Positions 25,979 through 35,360 of a stretch of DNA of 64,000 nucleotides are shown here, in pieces. The position numbers were made by a program, and so were the translations under genes. Position 1 is the first letter of the stretch. The number at the start of each line of letters is the position of its first letter. The stretch comes from Desulfovibrio sp. An276. GTDB taxonomy: Bacteria > Desulfobacterota > Desulfovibrionia > Desulfovibrionales > Desulfovibrionaceae. The stretch spans positions 1 through 64,000 of the forward strand of contig NZ_NFJC01000001.1 of NCBI RefSeq assembly GCF_002159665.1. Reading direction: 5' to 3'. The notes under the pieces were generated by a model. The model ran no database searches. It saw nothing but the letters and a program-made list of their open reading frames with translations, and was not told the DNA's origin.

Positions 25979-28639
25979 ATGTCTGACGAGAAAAAGGATC
26001 TCTCCATGCCGGCCGAAGACAAGCCCGACGGGCAGACTCCGGAACAGACCGTGGACGAGGACAAGAAAGATACGAATACCCTGCGCGTGCGCAGGGCCAG
26101 GGTGCATACTCCCTACCGGATGGACCGCAAAAGATCTCCCAGGGAAGAGGCCCAAAAGAGGGAACGCCCGCGTTCCGCAGGGCCCTTTGATCCCAGGGAA
26201 CAGCAGGACCCTGCGCGCGATCTGCCGGACGTTCTGCCTGTCGTTGCCCTGCGCGATGTGGTTCTCTTCAATTTCATGATCCTGCCGCTCTTCATCACCA
26301 GGGATCGCTCTGTTGCGGCCATTGAAACAACAGTGAACGGCCCGCACTTTGTGCTCGCCCTGACCCAGAAGAACGAGGAGGACGACGATCCTGCAGAAAA
26401 CGATCTCTACACCACAGGCACTGTCGTGCAGGTCCTGCGCATCCTGAAGATGCCAGACAACAGGATCAAGGCCCTTGTACAGGGTGTTGCAAGGGCAAGG
26501 GTGCGCAAGCTGACAACCACAGGCCCCTATCTGAAGGCCGAGGTGGACTATGTCACTGAGCCCGAGGTCGAGCACGATGCCACTGTCGAGGCCATGCTGC
26601 GCGTTGCCAGGGAATTGTGCGAGAAGGTTATGGCCCTGCGGGGCGTGACCTCCCCCGAACTTGTGAAGCTCTTGCAGAGCGTGGACGAACCCGGGCGCCT
26701 TGCGGACCTTGTGGCTGCCAATCTGCGCATGAAGACCGACGAGGCCCAGAAGCTTCTGGAAATCCCGGATCCGGTCGAACGCCTGCGCCGCGTGACAGAG
26801 AAGCTGCAAAGCGAGGTCGAGGTCGCAACAGTCCAGATGCGCATCCAGTCTTCCACCAAGGAAGGCATAGACAAGGCGCAGAAGGACTACTATCTGCGCG
26901 AACAGCTCAAGGCCATACGTCACGAGCTCGGAGACGCCGAGGAAGGCGGGGCCGAGGAGATTGAAAAACTCAAGGAAGCTCTCGAGAAGGCTGGCCTTCC
27001 GGAGGATGTGAAGAAGGAGGCGGACAAGCAGCTGCGCAGACTCTCCCTCATGCACGGGGACGCTGCCGAGGCCAGTATCATCCGCACCTACCTTGAGACA
27101 GTGAGCGAACTGCCCTGGCAAAAGCTCTCTGACGACAATCTCGACATCAAGAATGCCCAGCAAATCCTGGACGAAGATCACTACGGTCTTGCCAAGATCA
27201 AGGACCGCATTCTGGAATACCTGAGCGTCCACAAGCTCAATCCCGACACCCACGGATCCATTTTGTGCTTTGTGGGCCCTCCAGGGGTTGGCAAGACCAG
27301 CCTTGGCAAATCCGTTGCCAGGGCCCTTGGCCGCAAGTTCGAAAGGCTCTCACTTGGCGGCATGCACGACGAGGCGGAAATACGCGGCCACAGGCGCACC
27401 TACATAGGAGCCATGCCTGGCCGCATCATCCAGGCCCTGCGTCATGCGGGTACAAGGAACCCTGTCATTGTCCTTGACGAGATCGACAAGGTTGGCACCG
27501 ACTTCCGCGGAGATCCCCAGTCCGCCCTGCTCGAAGTGCTGGATCCCGAACAGAACAACACCTTCAGCGATCACTATCTGAACGTTCCCTTTGATCTTTC
27601 AAAGGTCATGTTCCTGTGCACGGCAAACCAGCTCGAAACCATTCCGGCTGCCCTGCGCGACCGCATGGAAATCATCCGCCTGCCTGGCTACACCATGCAG
27701 GAAAAGAAAGCCATTGCCGAACGCTATCTTGTGAAAAAGCGCGTCACAGACAACGGCCTTGCCATGGATGAGGTGAACATCGGTTCAGACGCCCTCGAAG
27801 GCATCATCCTGAACTACACCCGCGAGGCAGGCGTGCGCGAACTCGAGCGCCAGATTGGGGCTGTGTGCCGCAAGCTTGCCCGCAGGAAGGCCGAAGGCGA
27901 AGAGCCTCCCTTCTCTGTCTGCGGAAAGGATCTGAAGGAGCTTCTCGGGCCTGCCATCTTCCTGGACGAGGAGTTCGAGGACACCCTTCTCCCCGGCATG
28001 GCCTACGGCCTTGCCTGGACAAGGGCAGGCGGCGAGGTTTTGACCATCGAGACGGCTGTGGTGGAAGGCAAGGGCAAGGTCCTGCTCACAGGCTCCCTTG
28101 GCGATGTCATGAAGGAAAGCGCCCAGGCTGCCATAAGCTATCTGCGCAGCCACGCACCGACCTTCGGTCTTGATGCCGGCTTTGACGACAAGCACGACAT
28201 ACATGTGCACGTCCCGGATGGGGCTACCCCCAAGGACGGTCCCTCTGCCGGCGTCACCCTGACGACTGCCCTGCTCTCTGCCCTGAAGGACGCGCCTGTG
28301 CGCTCGGATCTGTGCATGACAGGCGAAATCGACATCAAGGGCAGGGTGCTGCCTGTTGGCGGCATCAAGGAAAAGCTGCTCGGAGCCATGGCCCGCGGTC
28401 TCAAGAAGGCCATCATCCCCTGGCAAAACGAAAAGGACCTTGTGGACATCCCTGCAGATCTGCGCGAGAAGCTGGAAATCATTCCCGTGCGCTACTACAG
28501 CCAAATCTACGAGATTGCCTTCAGCGAAGAGGCAAGGGCAGCCAAACCGAAGCCGCGGACAAGGTCAAAAAGCACAAAAAGAAAGGCGCAAGGCTCGGAG
28601 GTCGCAACAAGCGAGACCGAACAAGCCGACAACGCCTAA
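25979..28639 (+). CDS. lon: ATP-dependent protease Lon
   Basis: 886 aa, against about 780-820 for most Lon. An N-terminal charged extension of about 80 residues precedes the LON substrate-binding domain (LPVVALRDVVLFNFMILPLF). Walker A GPPGVGKT is at 433-440, and the AAA+ region has DEIDKVGTDFRGDP. The protease domain has catalytic Ser756 in DGPSAGVTL and Lys799 in GGIKEKLLGA; the 43-residue spacing equals that of E. coli Ser679-Lys722. The C terminus has a 35-residue Lys/Arg/Ser-rich tail. Hexameric cytosolic protease for damaged and regulatory proteins. Confidence 0.97.
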   Translation: MSDEKKDLSMPAEDKPDGQTPEQTVDEDKKDTNTLRVRRARVHTPYRMDRKRSPREEAQKRERPRSAGPFDPREQQDPARDLPDVLPVVALRDVVLFNFMILPLFITRDRSVAAIETTVNGPHFVLALTQKNEEDDDPAENDLYTTGTVVQVLRILKMPDNRIKALVQGVARARVRKLTTTGPYLKAEVDYVTEPEVEHDATVEAMLRVARELCEKVMALRGVTSPELVKLLQSVDEPGRLADLVAANLRMKTDEAQKLLEIPDPVERLRRVTEKLQSEVEVATVQMRIQSSTKEGIDKAQKDYYLREQLKAIRHELGDAEEGGAEEIEKLKEALEKAGLPEDVKKEADKQLRRLSLMHGDAAEASIIRTYLETVSELPWQKLSDDNLDIKNAQQILDEDHYGLAKIKDRILEYLSVHKLNPDTHGSILCFVGPPGVGKTSLGKSVARALGRKFERLSLGGMHDEAEIRGHRRTYIGAMPGRIIQALRHAGTRNPVIVLDEIDKVGTDFRGDPQSALLEVLDPEQNNTFSDHYLNVPFDLSKVMFLCTANQLETIPAALRDRMEIIRLPGYTMQEKKAIAERYLVKKRVTDNGLAMDEVNIGSDALEGIILNYTREAGVRELERQIGAVCRKLARRKAEGEEPPFSVCGKDLKELLGPAIFLDEEFEDTLLPGMAYGLAWTRAGGEVLTIETAVVEGKGKVLLTGSLGDVMKESAQAAISYLRSHAPTFGLDAGFDDKHDIHVHVPDGATPKDGPSAGVTLTTALLSALKDAPVRSDLCMTGEIDIKGRVLPVGGIKEKLLGAMARGLKKAIIPWQNEKDLVDIPADLREKLEIIPVRYYSQIYEIAFSEEARAAKPKPRTRSKSTKRKAQGSEVATSETEQADNA

Positions 28640-28659
28640 GCACTGATTCATTGAGGAGT

Positions 28660-28690
28660 GGGGGCTGCCCTCTTGGGTGGCCCCCGTCTT
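28660..28690 (+). terminator. Hairpin between lon and prmC
   Basis: GGGGGC (28660-28665) pairs with GCCCCC (28680-28685), extended by CCC/GGG around a TCTT loop, then GTCTTGT. It ends 9 bp before the prmC ATG, so it may terminate lon transcripts or restrict prmC translation. Confidence 0.5.
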
Positions 28691-28694
28691 GTAC

Positions 28695-29537
28695 ATGGAA
28701 GAAAGCATCAGAACCCTTCTTGCAGGGACAACTGCCCTTCTTGCGGGCCACGTGGACAATCCCCGCCTTGAGGCAGAGATACTTCTTGCCCATATCCTTG
28801 GGAAGGATCGTTTGTTCCTTCGCCTGCACGACAGGGACAATGTGGAGGGCGAGAAGGCATCTTTTCTGCAGGACCTTGCAGGTCGCAGGCTATTGGGCGA
28901 GCCCATAGCCTACCTGACAGGAAAAAGGGAGTTCTTTGGCAGGGAGTTTGGCGTAGCAAGGGGTGTGCTCATTCCCCGCCCGGAAACGGAACTCATGGTC
29001 GAGACAGCCCTTGAGCTTGCAGGGGAACGGAAAAGCCTTCTCATTGCTGACCTTGGCGCAGGAACGGGCTGCATTGGCATAAGCCTTGCCCTGGAAAGGT
29101 CGGGGGTTGCAGGCTATCTTCTGGAAAAATCGCCCCTGGCCATTTCGGTTTGCAGAAAAAACAGGGACCGATTGGGTGCGCAATCGCTTGTGGTCCTTAA
29201 GGCAGACATGAAGAACGTCCCTCTTCCCGATGCCTCCCTCGACATGGTTCTTGCCAACCCACCCTACATTGCGAAGGATGATCCGGCAGTGGAGGAAGGG
29301 GTGCGCAGATACGAGCCGGGATCTGCCCTCTTTGCGGACAACGCAGGCCTTGAACTGCTCGAGGCCTGCGTTTGCGAGGCCAGAAGGCTCTTGAAAAAGG
29401 GCGGCTGGGTTCTTCTCGAACACGGCCTTGCACAAGGGGAAGCAGTGCGACACATGCTCGCCAAAAAACATTTTTGCGAATTTTTTACAAAAAAGGATCT
29501 CGCAGGGCTTGACCGATTGAGTATTGCGCGTGTATAA
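28695..29537 (+). CDS. prmC: Release factor glutamine methyltransferase PrmC (HemK)
   Basis: 280 aa SAM enzyme methylating the GGQ glutamine of RF1/RF2. The N-terminal helical domain ends near YLTGKREFFGREFGVARGVLIPRPETE. SAM motif I is LIADLGAGTGCIGISLAL, and the catalytic VLANPPYIAKDD contains NPPY. ATG 28695 gives MEESIRTLL; GTG 28677 and TTG 28689 are alternatives. prfA is not adjacent in this window. Confidence 0.94.
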   Translation: MEESIRTLLAGTTALLAGHVDNPRLEAEILLAHILGKDRLFLRLHDRDNVEGEKASFLQDLAGRRLLGEPIAYLTGKREFFGREFGVARGVLIPRPETELMVETALELAGERKSLLIADLGAGTGCIGISLALERSGVAGYLLEKSPLAISVCRKNRDRLGAQSLVVLKADMKNVPLPDASLDMVLANPPYIAKDDPAVEEGVRRYEPGSALFADNAGLELLEACVCEARRLLKKGGWVLLEHGLAQGEAVRHMLAKKHFCEFFTKKDLAGLDRLSIARV

Positions 29538-29622
29538 GTCGCACGCAATCGGCGCATGGCGGCCAGCAAGGCCCAAATGTCACCCGGATGCAAAAAAAAT
29601 TTTGAAAATTGCAAAATTTTGC

Positions 29623-29651
29623 TTGCCAAGCCCGAAGTTTTTGGGTAAATA
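29623..29651 (+). promoter_or_regulatory. Sigma-70-type promoter of the tRNA-tuf-secE cluster
   Basis: TTGCCA (29623-29628), a 17-bp spacer and TAAATA (29646-29651), 13 bp before the first base of tRNA-Thr. A GCAAAATTTTGC palindrome lies just upstream. Confidence 0.7.
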
Positions 29652-29664
29652 CATCGACTCGTGT

Positions 29665-29740
29665 GCTGGCGTAGCTCAATCGGCAGAGCAGCTGATTTGT
29701 AATCAGCAGGTTGTAGGTTCGATTCCCATCGCCAGCTCCA
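29665..29740 (+). tRNA. tRNA-Thr (anticodon TGT)
   Basis: 76 nt including an encoded CCA. Acceptor GCTGGCG/CGCCAGC; anticodon stem GCTGA/TCAGC with loop TTTGTAA; T-loop TTCGATT. The T stem GTAGG/CCCAT contains an A-C mismatch and a terminal G-T pair. It is first in the tRNA-tuf cluster. Confidence 0.95.
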
Positions 29741-29815
29741 TTCTGCCAAACAGCTGCCCGACACAAGACCAGGGATTTCCCCTCAGTGCCTGGCAGCAGA
29801 ACATACGAATTATGT

Positions 29816-29900
29816 GGTGGGGTTCCCGAGCGGCCAAAGGGAACAGACTGTAAATCTGTCGTCAGTGACTTCGGTGGTTCGAATCCACCCCCCACCACCA
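29816..29900 (+). tRNA. tRNA-Tyr (anticodon GTA)
   Basis: 85 nt with long variable arm (class II) and encoded CCA. Acceptor GGTGGGG/CCCCACC; anticodon stem ACAGA/TCTGT with loop CTGTAAA. Confidence 0.96.
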
Positions 29901-30024
29901 GCAGCCCTTCTCGGGGTTCTTGCAAAACTGCCTTGGCTGTAGAAGACGAAAGTCGGTGACTACGGTGCGGTAGAACTCCTTCCAGACCGTTTGGGGTCTT
30001 GGAGACACGATCCGGCGCCTGTAT

Positions 30025-30100
30025 GCGGGAATAGCTCAATGGCTAGAGCATCAGCCTTCCAAGCTGAGGGTTGCGGGTTCGAGTCCCGTTTCCCGCTCCA
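30025..30100 (+). tRNA. tRNA-Gly (anticodon TCC)
   Basis: 76 nt with CCA. Acceptor GCGGGAA/TTCCCGC; anticodon stem TCAGC/GCTGA with loop CTTCCAA; T-loop TTCGAGT. Confidence 0.96.
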
Positions 30101-30262
30101 CACTACTTTCCTCACACAACTTTCTTCTGCACTCAAGTTATCCCTGGTAGTCAGGGACGGTTTATGCAAACGCCCGCAAAGCTGCACGCTTTATACGCGG
30201 GCTGTTTGTCTAATCGGATTTCAGCACAAAATCAATTTCTTCATTTCCAGGGAGACATTAAC

Positions 30263-31456
30263 ATGGGCAAGGAAAAGTTCGTCCGCAGTAAGCCCCACGT
30301 AAACATTGGCACCATCGGCCACATCGACCATGGCAAGACCACCCTGACTGCAGCCATCACCAAGGTTGCCAGCCTCAAGAACGAGGGTTCCTTCATTTCC
30401 TATGACGAAATCGACAAGGCCCCCGAAGAAAAGGCTCGTGGTATAACCATCGCCACCGCACACGTCGAGTACGAGACCGAGAAGCGCCACTACGCTCACG
30501 TGGACTGCCCCGGCCACGCTGACTACATCAAGAACATGATCACCGGTGCTGCCCAGATGGACGGCGCAATCTTGGTGGTTGCCGCTACCGACGGTCCCAT
30601 GCCCCAGACCCGTGAGCACATCCTGCTCGCCCGTCAGGTCGGCGTGCCCGCCATCGTGGTCTTCCTGAACAAGTGCGACCTCGTGGACGATCCCGAACTT
30701 CTCGAGCTCGTGGAAATGGAAGTGCGCGAACTGCTCTCTTCCTACTCCTACCCCGGCGACGACATTCCGATCATCAAGGGCTCTGCTCTGAACGCTCTGA
30801 ATGCCGACAGCCTCGACGACCCCGCAGTGAAGCCCATCTTCGAGCTTCTCGACGCAGTTGACGACTACATCCCCGAGCCCAAGCGCGAACTCGACAAGCC
30901 CTTCCTGATGCCCATCGAAGACGTGTTCTCCATCTCCGGCCGTGGTACCGTTGTGACCGGTCGTGTGGAGCAGGGTGTCATCAAGGTTGGTGACGAAGTG
31001 GAAATCGTGGGCATCCGTCCCACCACCAAGACCACCTGCACCGGCGTTGAAATGTTCCGCAAGCAGCTCGACCAGGGCGAAGCCGGCGACAACATCGGCG
31101 CCCTCCTGCGTGGCACCAAGCGTGACGAAGTGGAGCGCGGCCAGGTTCTCGCTGCTCCCAAGTCCATTACTCCTCACAAGAAGTTCAAGGGCCAGGTGTA
31201 CGTCCTCTCCAAGGAAGAAGGCGGCCGTCATACTCCCTTCTTCTCCGGCTACCGTCCCCAGTTCTATTTCCGCACCACCGACATCACTGGTGTCATTCAG
31301 CTTGCTGAAGGTGTCGAAATGGTCATGCCCGGCGACAACAGCGTCTTCACTGTTGAGCTCATCGCACCCATCGCCATGGCCCAGGGCCTCCGCTTCGCTA
31401 TCCGCGAAGGCGGCCACACCGTGGGTTCTGGCGTGGTGACCGAAATCATCGAGTAG
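30263..31456 (+). CDS. tuf: Elongation factor Tu
   Basis: 397 aa GTPase delivering aminoacyl-tRNA to the ribosome. GHIDHGKT (19-26), DCPGHADY and NKCDLVDD are the G motifs; it ends [14 protein letters not shown] 30263 follows GGGAGA. Located after three tRNAs and just before rpmG, the classic tRNA-tuf-secE order. Codon use is highly biased, as expected of a highly expressed gene. Confidence 0.99.
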   Translation: MGKEKFVRSKPHVNIGTIGHIDHGKTTLTAAITKVASLKNEGSFISYDEIDKAPEEKARGITIATAHVEYETEKRHYAHVDCPGHADYIKNMITGAAQMDGAILVVAATDGPMPQTREHILLARQVGVPAIVVFLNKCDLVDDPELLELVEMEVRELLSSYSYPGDDIPIIKGSALNALNADSLDDPAVKPIFELLDAVDDYIPEPKRELDKPFLMPIEDVFSISGRGTVVTGRVEQGVIKVGDEVEIVGIRPTTKTTCTGVEMFRKQLDQGEAGDNIGALLRGTKRDEVERGQVLAAPKSITPHKKFKGQVYVLSKEEGGRHTPFFSGYRPQFYFRTTDITGVIQLAEGVEMVMPGDNSVFTVELIAPIAMAQGLRFAIREGGHTVGSGVVTEIIE

Positions 31457-31460
31457 TACC

Positions 31461-31610
31461 ATGCGAGTCAACATCACCCTCGCCTGCACGGAGTGCAAAC
31501 GCAAGAACTACGTTTCTGTAAAGAACAAGAAGAATACCACTGAGCGCATCGAGCTCAAGAAGTATTGTCCTTGGGAAAAGCGTCACACTGTGCATCGCGA
31601 AGTCAGATAA
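31461..31610 (+). CDS. rpmG: 50S ribosomal protein L33
   Basis: 49 aa, ATG 31461 to TAA 31610, 4 bp after tuf. It begins [19 protein letters not shown] and ends [18 protein letters not shown] with one later Cys (KKYCPWEK) is a zinc ribbon of mixed type. Conserved position between tuf and secE. Confidence 0.95.
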   Translation: MRVNITLACTECKRKNYVSVKNKKNTTERIELKKYCPWEKRHTVHREVR

Positions 31611-31621
31611 TTACATATTCT

Positions 31622-31647
31622 GTCCCCGGAACCTGCTTTCCGGGGAC
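31622..31647 (+). other. Hairpin between rpmG and tRNA-Trp
   Basis: GTCCCCGGAA (31622-31631) pairs perfectly with TTCCGGGGAC (31638-31647). No T tract follows, so it is more likely an RNA-processing or stability element than a terminator. Confidence 0.5.
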
Positions 31648-31652
31648 TGTGC

Positions 31653-31729
31653 AGGGCAGTAGCTCTAACGGCTAGAGCGGCGGTCTCCAAAACCGCAAGT
31701 TGGGGGTTCGAATCCCTCCTGCCCTGCCA
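31653..31729 (+). tRNA. tRNA-Trp (anticodon CCA)
   Basis: 77 nt with CCA. Acceptor AGGGCAG/CTGCCCT; anticodon stem GCGGT/ACCGC with loop CTCCAAA. It is located before secE as in many bacteria. Confidence 0.96.
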
Positions 31730-31754
31730 TTTTTTTCACCTTCGAGTATTAGCC

Positions 31755-32000
31755 ATGGCCAAAAAGACCGCACAAGCCCCGAAAGCGCAGGAACCCAAGG
31801 TAGAGCAGCCCAATCCCGTGCAGCGCTTCATGCGCTATGTGGAGGACTCCAGAGCCGAGCTGCGCAAGGTGACGTGGCCCACCGTGGCCGAGACGCGCAA
31901 GGCTACCTTTGCCGTCCTTGGCTTTGTGGCCGTCATGGCGGTGATTCTCGGCCTCGTCGATCTGGGCTTGTCCTCCATCATCAAGTCCTTCCTCTCCTGA
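31755..32000 (+). CDS. secE: Preprotein translocase subunit SecE
   Basis: 81 aa. A Lys/Pro-rich N terminus is followed by the conserved amphipathic helix RAELRKVTWPTVAETRKAT and one membrane segment (about 50-75). It is the short one-TM form of SecE and part of SecYEG. It is directly followed by nusG. Confidence 0.96.
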   Translation: MAKKTAQAPKAQEPKVEQPNPVQRFMRYVEDSRAELRKVTWPTVAETRKATFAVLGFVAVMAVILGLVDLGLSSIIKSFLS

Positions 32001-32024
32001 TTCCTCTTGTAAAAGCGTGACAAC

Positions 32025-32606
32025 ATGGACGACGAAATCATCATTGATGACATAGAGGGTGCCGAAACTGGCAAACGCCCCCGTTGGTATCTTGTCCATA
32101 CCTACTCAGGATTTGAGCAGCGCGTCGAAAAGACGGTCAAAGAATACATGAGGACTGGACAGGACCACGGCCAGATACTGGACTGCGTTGTTCCCACCGA
32201 ACGCGTCATAGAACTTTCCAAGACAGGTTCAAAGAGAACAACGACACGCAAGCTGTATCCGGGCTACGTCATGATTCACATGATCATGACCGAACATTCC
32301 TGGAACCTTGTGCAGAACATTTCCAAGGTGACCGGATTCCTTGGAGGCAAGACAAGACCTGCCCCCATGAAGGAAGAGGAAGCCGAGCGCATCCTGTCCA
32401 TAGTCGAAACCCGCCAGGACGATCCAAGGCCCAAGTTCAGCTTTGATCGCGGCGAGGAAGTTCGCATCATGGACGGCCCCTTCTCCGGTTTCAACGGCAT
32501 TGTGGACGATGTGAACTACGACAAGGGCAAACTGCGCGTTTCCGTGTCCATTTTTGGCCGCCAGACCCCGGTGGAACTCGACTTCGTTCAGGTCTCCAAG
32601 GGCTAG
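32025..32606 (+). CDS. nusG: Transcription termination/antitermination protein NusG
   Basis: 193 aa. An acidic N-terminal extension of about 17 residues precedes the NGN domain (RWYLVHTYSGFEQRVEKTV, KLYPGYVMIHM, VTGFLGG). The KOW domain has GEEVRIMDGPFSGFNGIVDDV. It couples RNA polymerase to Rho or ribosomes. Confidence 0.97.
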   Translation: MDDEIIIDDIEGAETGKRPRWYLVHTYSGFEQRVEKTVKEYMRTGQDHGQILDCVVPTERVIELSKTGSKRTTTRKLYPGYVMIHMIMTEHSWNLVQNISKVTGFLGGKTRPAPMKEEEAERILSIVETRQDDPRPKFSFDRGEEVRIMDGPFSGFNGIVDDVNYDKGKLRVSVSIFGRQTPVELDFVQVSKG

Positions 32607-32663
32607 CGAAAGCCGCGTTCACTATTCCAAGTTCGTACAGACAATATCCAAGGATACTCTCAA

Positions 32664-33086
32664 ATGGCCAAGAAAGTTGTTGCCAAAGTCAAGCTGCAAA
32701 TCCCCGCCGGAGCGGCCAACCCCTCTCCGCCAGTGGGTCCGGCTTTGGGTCAGCACGGTTTGAACATCATGGGCTTCTGCAAGGAGTTCAATGCCCGCAC
32801 CCAGGATCAGAAGGGCATGATCATCCCTGTGATCATCACCGTGTATGCAGACCGTTCTTTTACCTTCATCACAAAGACTCCGCCTGCCTCCGTGCTCATC
32901 ATGAAGGCACTCAAGCTCGAGAAGGCCTCCGGCGTGCCGAACCGCAACAAGGTTGGCGTGCTTACCCTGGCCCAGGTGGAAGAAATCGCCAAGCTGAAGA
33001 TGCCCGATCTCAATGCTGCTTCCCTTGAAGCTGCCATGAAATGCATCGAGGGCACTGCCCGCAGCATGGGTGTTGATGTGAAGTAG
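32664..33086 (+). CDS. rplK: 50S ribosomal protein L11
   Basis: 140 aa. The N-terminal domain [21 protein letters not shown] is the thiostrepton-region signature; the C-terminal RNA-binding domain ends [11 protein letters not shown]. Follows nusG; the L11-L1 order is standard. Confidence 0.98.
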   Translation: MAKKVVAKVKLQIPAGAANPSPPVGPALGQHGLNIMGFCKEFNARTQDQKGMIIPVIITVYADRSFTFITKTPPASVLIMKALKLEKASGVPNRNKVGVLTLAQVEEIAKLKMPDLNAASLEAAMKCIEGTARSMGVDVK

Positions 33087-33170
33087 TCCCCCAAAAGGGA
33101 CCTGTTATCAGTTGCACTGCCCTTGAACAAGCATTTGTCCAGGGCAGGAGATACATAAAGGGAAACAGCA

Positions 33171-33887
33171 ATGCCCAAGCACGGCAAAAATCTGAACAAT
33201 GCCCGCAAGGACATCCGCCCCGAGGATCGCTTCTCGGTGCAGGATGCAGTCTCCAAATCCCTTGCCGCATCCTTCGCTAAGTTTGACGAAACAGTAGACG
33301 TCGCCATCTGTCTCGGCGTCGATCCCAAGTACTCCGACCAGATGGTCCGTGGCGCCGTGACCCTGCCCAATGGGCTTGGCAAAACCGTGCGCGTGGCCGT
33401 GTTCTGCAAGGGCGAAAAGCAGACCGAGGCCCGCGAAGCCGGTGCAGACGTGGTCGGTGCAGAGGATCTGGTCAACAGGATCAAGGACGAGGGCTTCCTC
33501 GACTTTGACGCAGCAGTGGCTACCCCCGACGTCATGGCCCTGGTCGGCCGCGTTGGCCGTCAGCTTGGCCCCCGTGGCCTCATGCCCAATGCCAAGACCG
33601 GCACCGTTACCTTTGACGTTGCCAAGGCCGTTTCCGAACTGAAGGCCGGTCGCGTGGACTTCCGCGTTGACAAGGCCGGCGTGCTGCACGCTCCTCTCGG
33701 CAAGGTCAGCTTCGGTGCAGAGAAGATCCTCGGCAACCTGAAGGCCCTGCTCGAGACCGTTGTGCGTCTCAAGCCCTCTGCTGCCAAGGGCAACTACCTT
33801 GTGTCCATGTCTGTGTCCACGACCATGGGCCCCGGCTTCAAGGTAGACATGTCCCAGGTCAAGAAATTTCTCGAAGGCGCTGCCTAA
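33171..33887 (+). CDS. rplA: 50S ribosomal protein L1
   Basis: 238 aa. Signatures include [34 protein letters not shown] and [16 protein letters not shown]. It forms the L1 stalk and commonly represses its own operon by binding mRNA. Confidence 0.98.
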   Translation: MPKHGKNLNNARKDIRPEDRFSVQDAVSKSLAASFAKFDETVDVAICLGVDPKYSDQMVRGAVTLPNGLGKTVRVAVFCKGEKQTEAREAGADVVGAEDLVNRIKDEGFLDFDAAVATPDVMALVGRVGRQLGPRGLMPNAKTGTVTFDVAKAVSELKAGRVDFRVDKAGVLHAPLGKVSFGAEKILGNLKALLETVVRLKPSAAKGNYLVSMSVSTTMGPGFKVDMSQVKKFLEGAA

Positions 33888-34042
33888 GGCACCGTCTTCT
33901 GGTACGGCAGGAGTATTCCTGCCTGGTTATGGAACAAGGAAATCGGGTCGAAGATGGCCGGTAGGAAGTATTTCCGTAAACCCTGCCTAGACTTTGGCTC
34001 GACTTCCCCCTGGCACCCCTCTCAAAACGTGAGGTGAATCAC
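33888..34042 (+). promoter_or_regulatory. Probable L10 leader (autoregulatory mRNA element)
   Basis: A 155-nt rplA-rplJ gap with a GGCAGGA/TCCTGCC stem (33906-33923), then GTCGA and TCGAC segments that could close a larger helix. The position matches the Rfam L10 leader bound by the L10-L12 complex; the kink-turn was not verified. Confidence 0.4.
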
Positions 34043-34570
34043 GTGAATAGGTCTGAAAAAGCAGCGATTATCAACGGCATCAAGGAAAGAGCTGATGCTG
34101 CTTCCATCGCTGTCATGACCGAATTCAAGGGTATGACAGTGGAGGAGTCGACAAATGTGAGAGTGGAACTGCGCAATGCAGGCGGCGAATATCACGTCGT
34201 GAAAAACACTCTCGGTCGCATCGCCTTCACTGACGGAAAACACGACGTTGTCAAGGACCAGTTCCACGACAACACCGCTGTTGCCCTTGGTTTCGACGAC
34301 CCAGTGGCGGTGGCCAAGGCGCTCAGCAAGCTTGCTAAGAACAGCAAGACCCTCGTCATCCGTGGTGGCAGCCTCGACGGCAAGCTCATGACGGCTGACG
34401 ATGTGGAAGCACTCGCCAAGCTGCCTTCTCGCGAACAGCTCCTGGCTCAGCTGCTTGCCACCATGAACGCCGTACCCACCAACTTCGTCAGCCTCTGCGC
34501 CAACGTTGTGCGCGGTCTCCTCTATGCCCTGAAGGCCATCGAGGAGAAGAAGAGCGGCGAAGCTGCCTAG
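34043..34570 (+). CDS. rplJ: 50S ribosomal protein L10
   Basis: 175 aa from GTG 34043, preferred because GAGGTG (34031-34036) is an ideal ribosome-binding site for it and would be overlapped by the alternative GTG 34034. It begins NRSEKAAII, and contains [30 protein letters not shown]. It is the base of the L12 stalk. Confidence 0.96.
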   Translation: MNRSEKAAIINGIKERADAASIAVMTEFKGMTVEESTNVRVELRNAGGEYHVVKNTLGRIAFTDGKHDVVKDQFHDNTAVALGFDDPVAVAKALSKLAKNSKTLVIRGGSLDGKLMTADDVEALAKLPSREQLLAQLLATMNAVPTNFVSLCANVVRGLLYALKAIEEKKSGEAA

Positions 34571-34616
34571 TCAACCTGCAAACAAAGCCTGCGATTTCCA
34601 CGAAGGAGACATCACC

Positions 34617-34997
34617 ATGGCCGTTACCAAAGAAGAAGTCATTGAATTTATTTCCAACATGTCCGTGCTCGAACTCTCTGCCCTGATCAAGGAGCTCGAA
34701 GAGAAGTTCGGCGTGTCCGCTGCTGCTCCCGCCGTTGCCGTTGCCGCTGCTGCTCCCGCAGAAGCCGCTCCTGCAGCTGAAGAGAAGACCGAATTCGACG
34801 TTATCCTGAAGGACTGCGGTGCCAACAAGATCGCCGTCATCAAGGTTGTGCGCGCCCTGACCAGCCTCGGCCTCAAGGAAGCCAAGGACAAGGTCGACAA
34901 CCTGCCTTCCACCATCAAGGAAGCCGTGTCCAAGGACGACGCCGAGAACGCCCGCAAGCAGCTGGCCGACGCCGGTGCTACCGTCGAAGTGAAGTAG
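34617..34997 (+). CDS. rplL: 50S ribosomal protein L7/L12
   Basis: 126 aa. N-terminal dimerisation domain, an Ala/Pro/Glu hinge, and a C-terminal domain with [21 protein letters not shown] and [11 protein letters not shown]. It is strongly biased in codon use. Confidence 0.98.
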   Translation: MAVTKEEVIEFISNMSVLELSALIKELEEKFGVSAAAPAVAVAAAAPAEAAPAAEEKTEFDVILKDCGANKIAVIKVVRALTSLGLKEAKDKVDNLPSTIKEAVSKDDAENARKQLADAGATVEVK

Positions 34998-35018
34998 GTT
35001 CAAGGACCGAATTTTTTC

Positions 35019-35051
35019 GAGGGGCAACCATCTGGTTGTCCCTCTTTTTTT
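35019..35051 (+). terminator. Intrinsic terminator or attenuator after rplL
   Basis: GAGGGGCAACCA (35019-35030) pairs with TGGTTGTCCCTC (35033-35044) and is followed by seven T. Such hairpins partially terminate ahead of rpoBC in other bacteria. Confidence 0.85.
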
Positions 35052-35360
35052 GTGCAAATTTGTTCTTGCCATTTTGGACATTTGGGTATATGGGTTTCAA
35101 TCCAACTTTTGCACGGCATATCCCTATCCTCAGCACGGGATCCCGTATCCCGACCAGAGGTCATACCCAGGAATTGACACTTTCCTTTCACATGTCCGGC
35201 ATTTTCTAGAGTACCGACTCCAGGCCAGCCTTATTCTCCCGAAAAAAAATCGAGGGGACAAGGCTAGGCTTGTTTTGCGCTTTTTTTCTTCTTGCCTGTA
35301 TTGCCTCACTGATCAAGGCAGCCTTGTCTCCCAAGGTAGCACAAACCAGAGGATCATCGC
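35052..35360 (+). other. rplL-rpoB intergenic region
   Basis: 309 bp without a gene. TTGACA at 35174-35179 is a good -35 hexamer but no -10 is seen at normal spacing. CGGGATCCCG near 35138 is a short palindrome. It may hold an rpoB promoter or an attenuation-control region. Confidence 0.45.
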
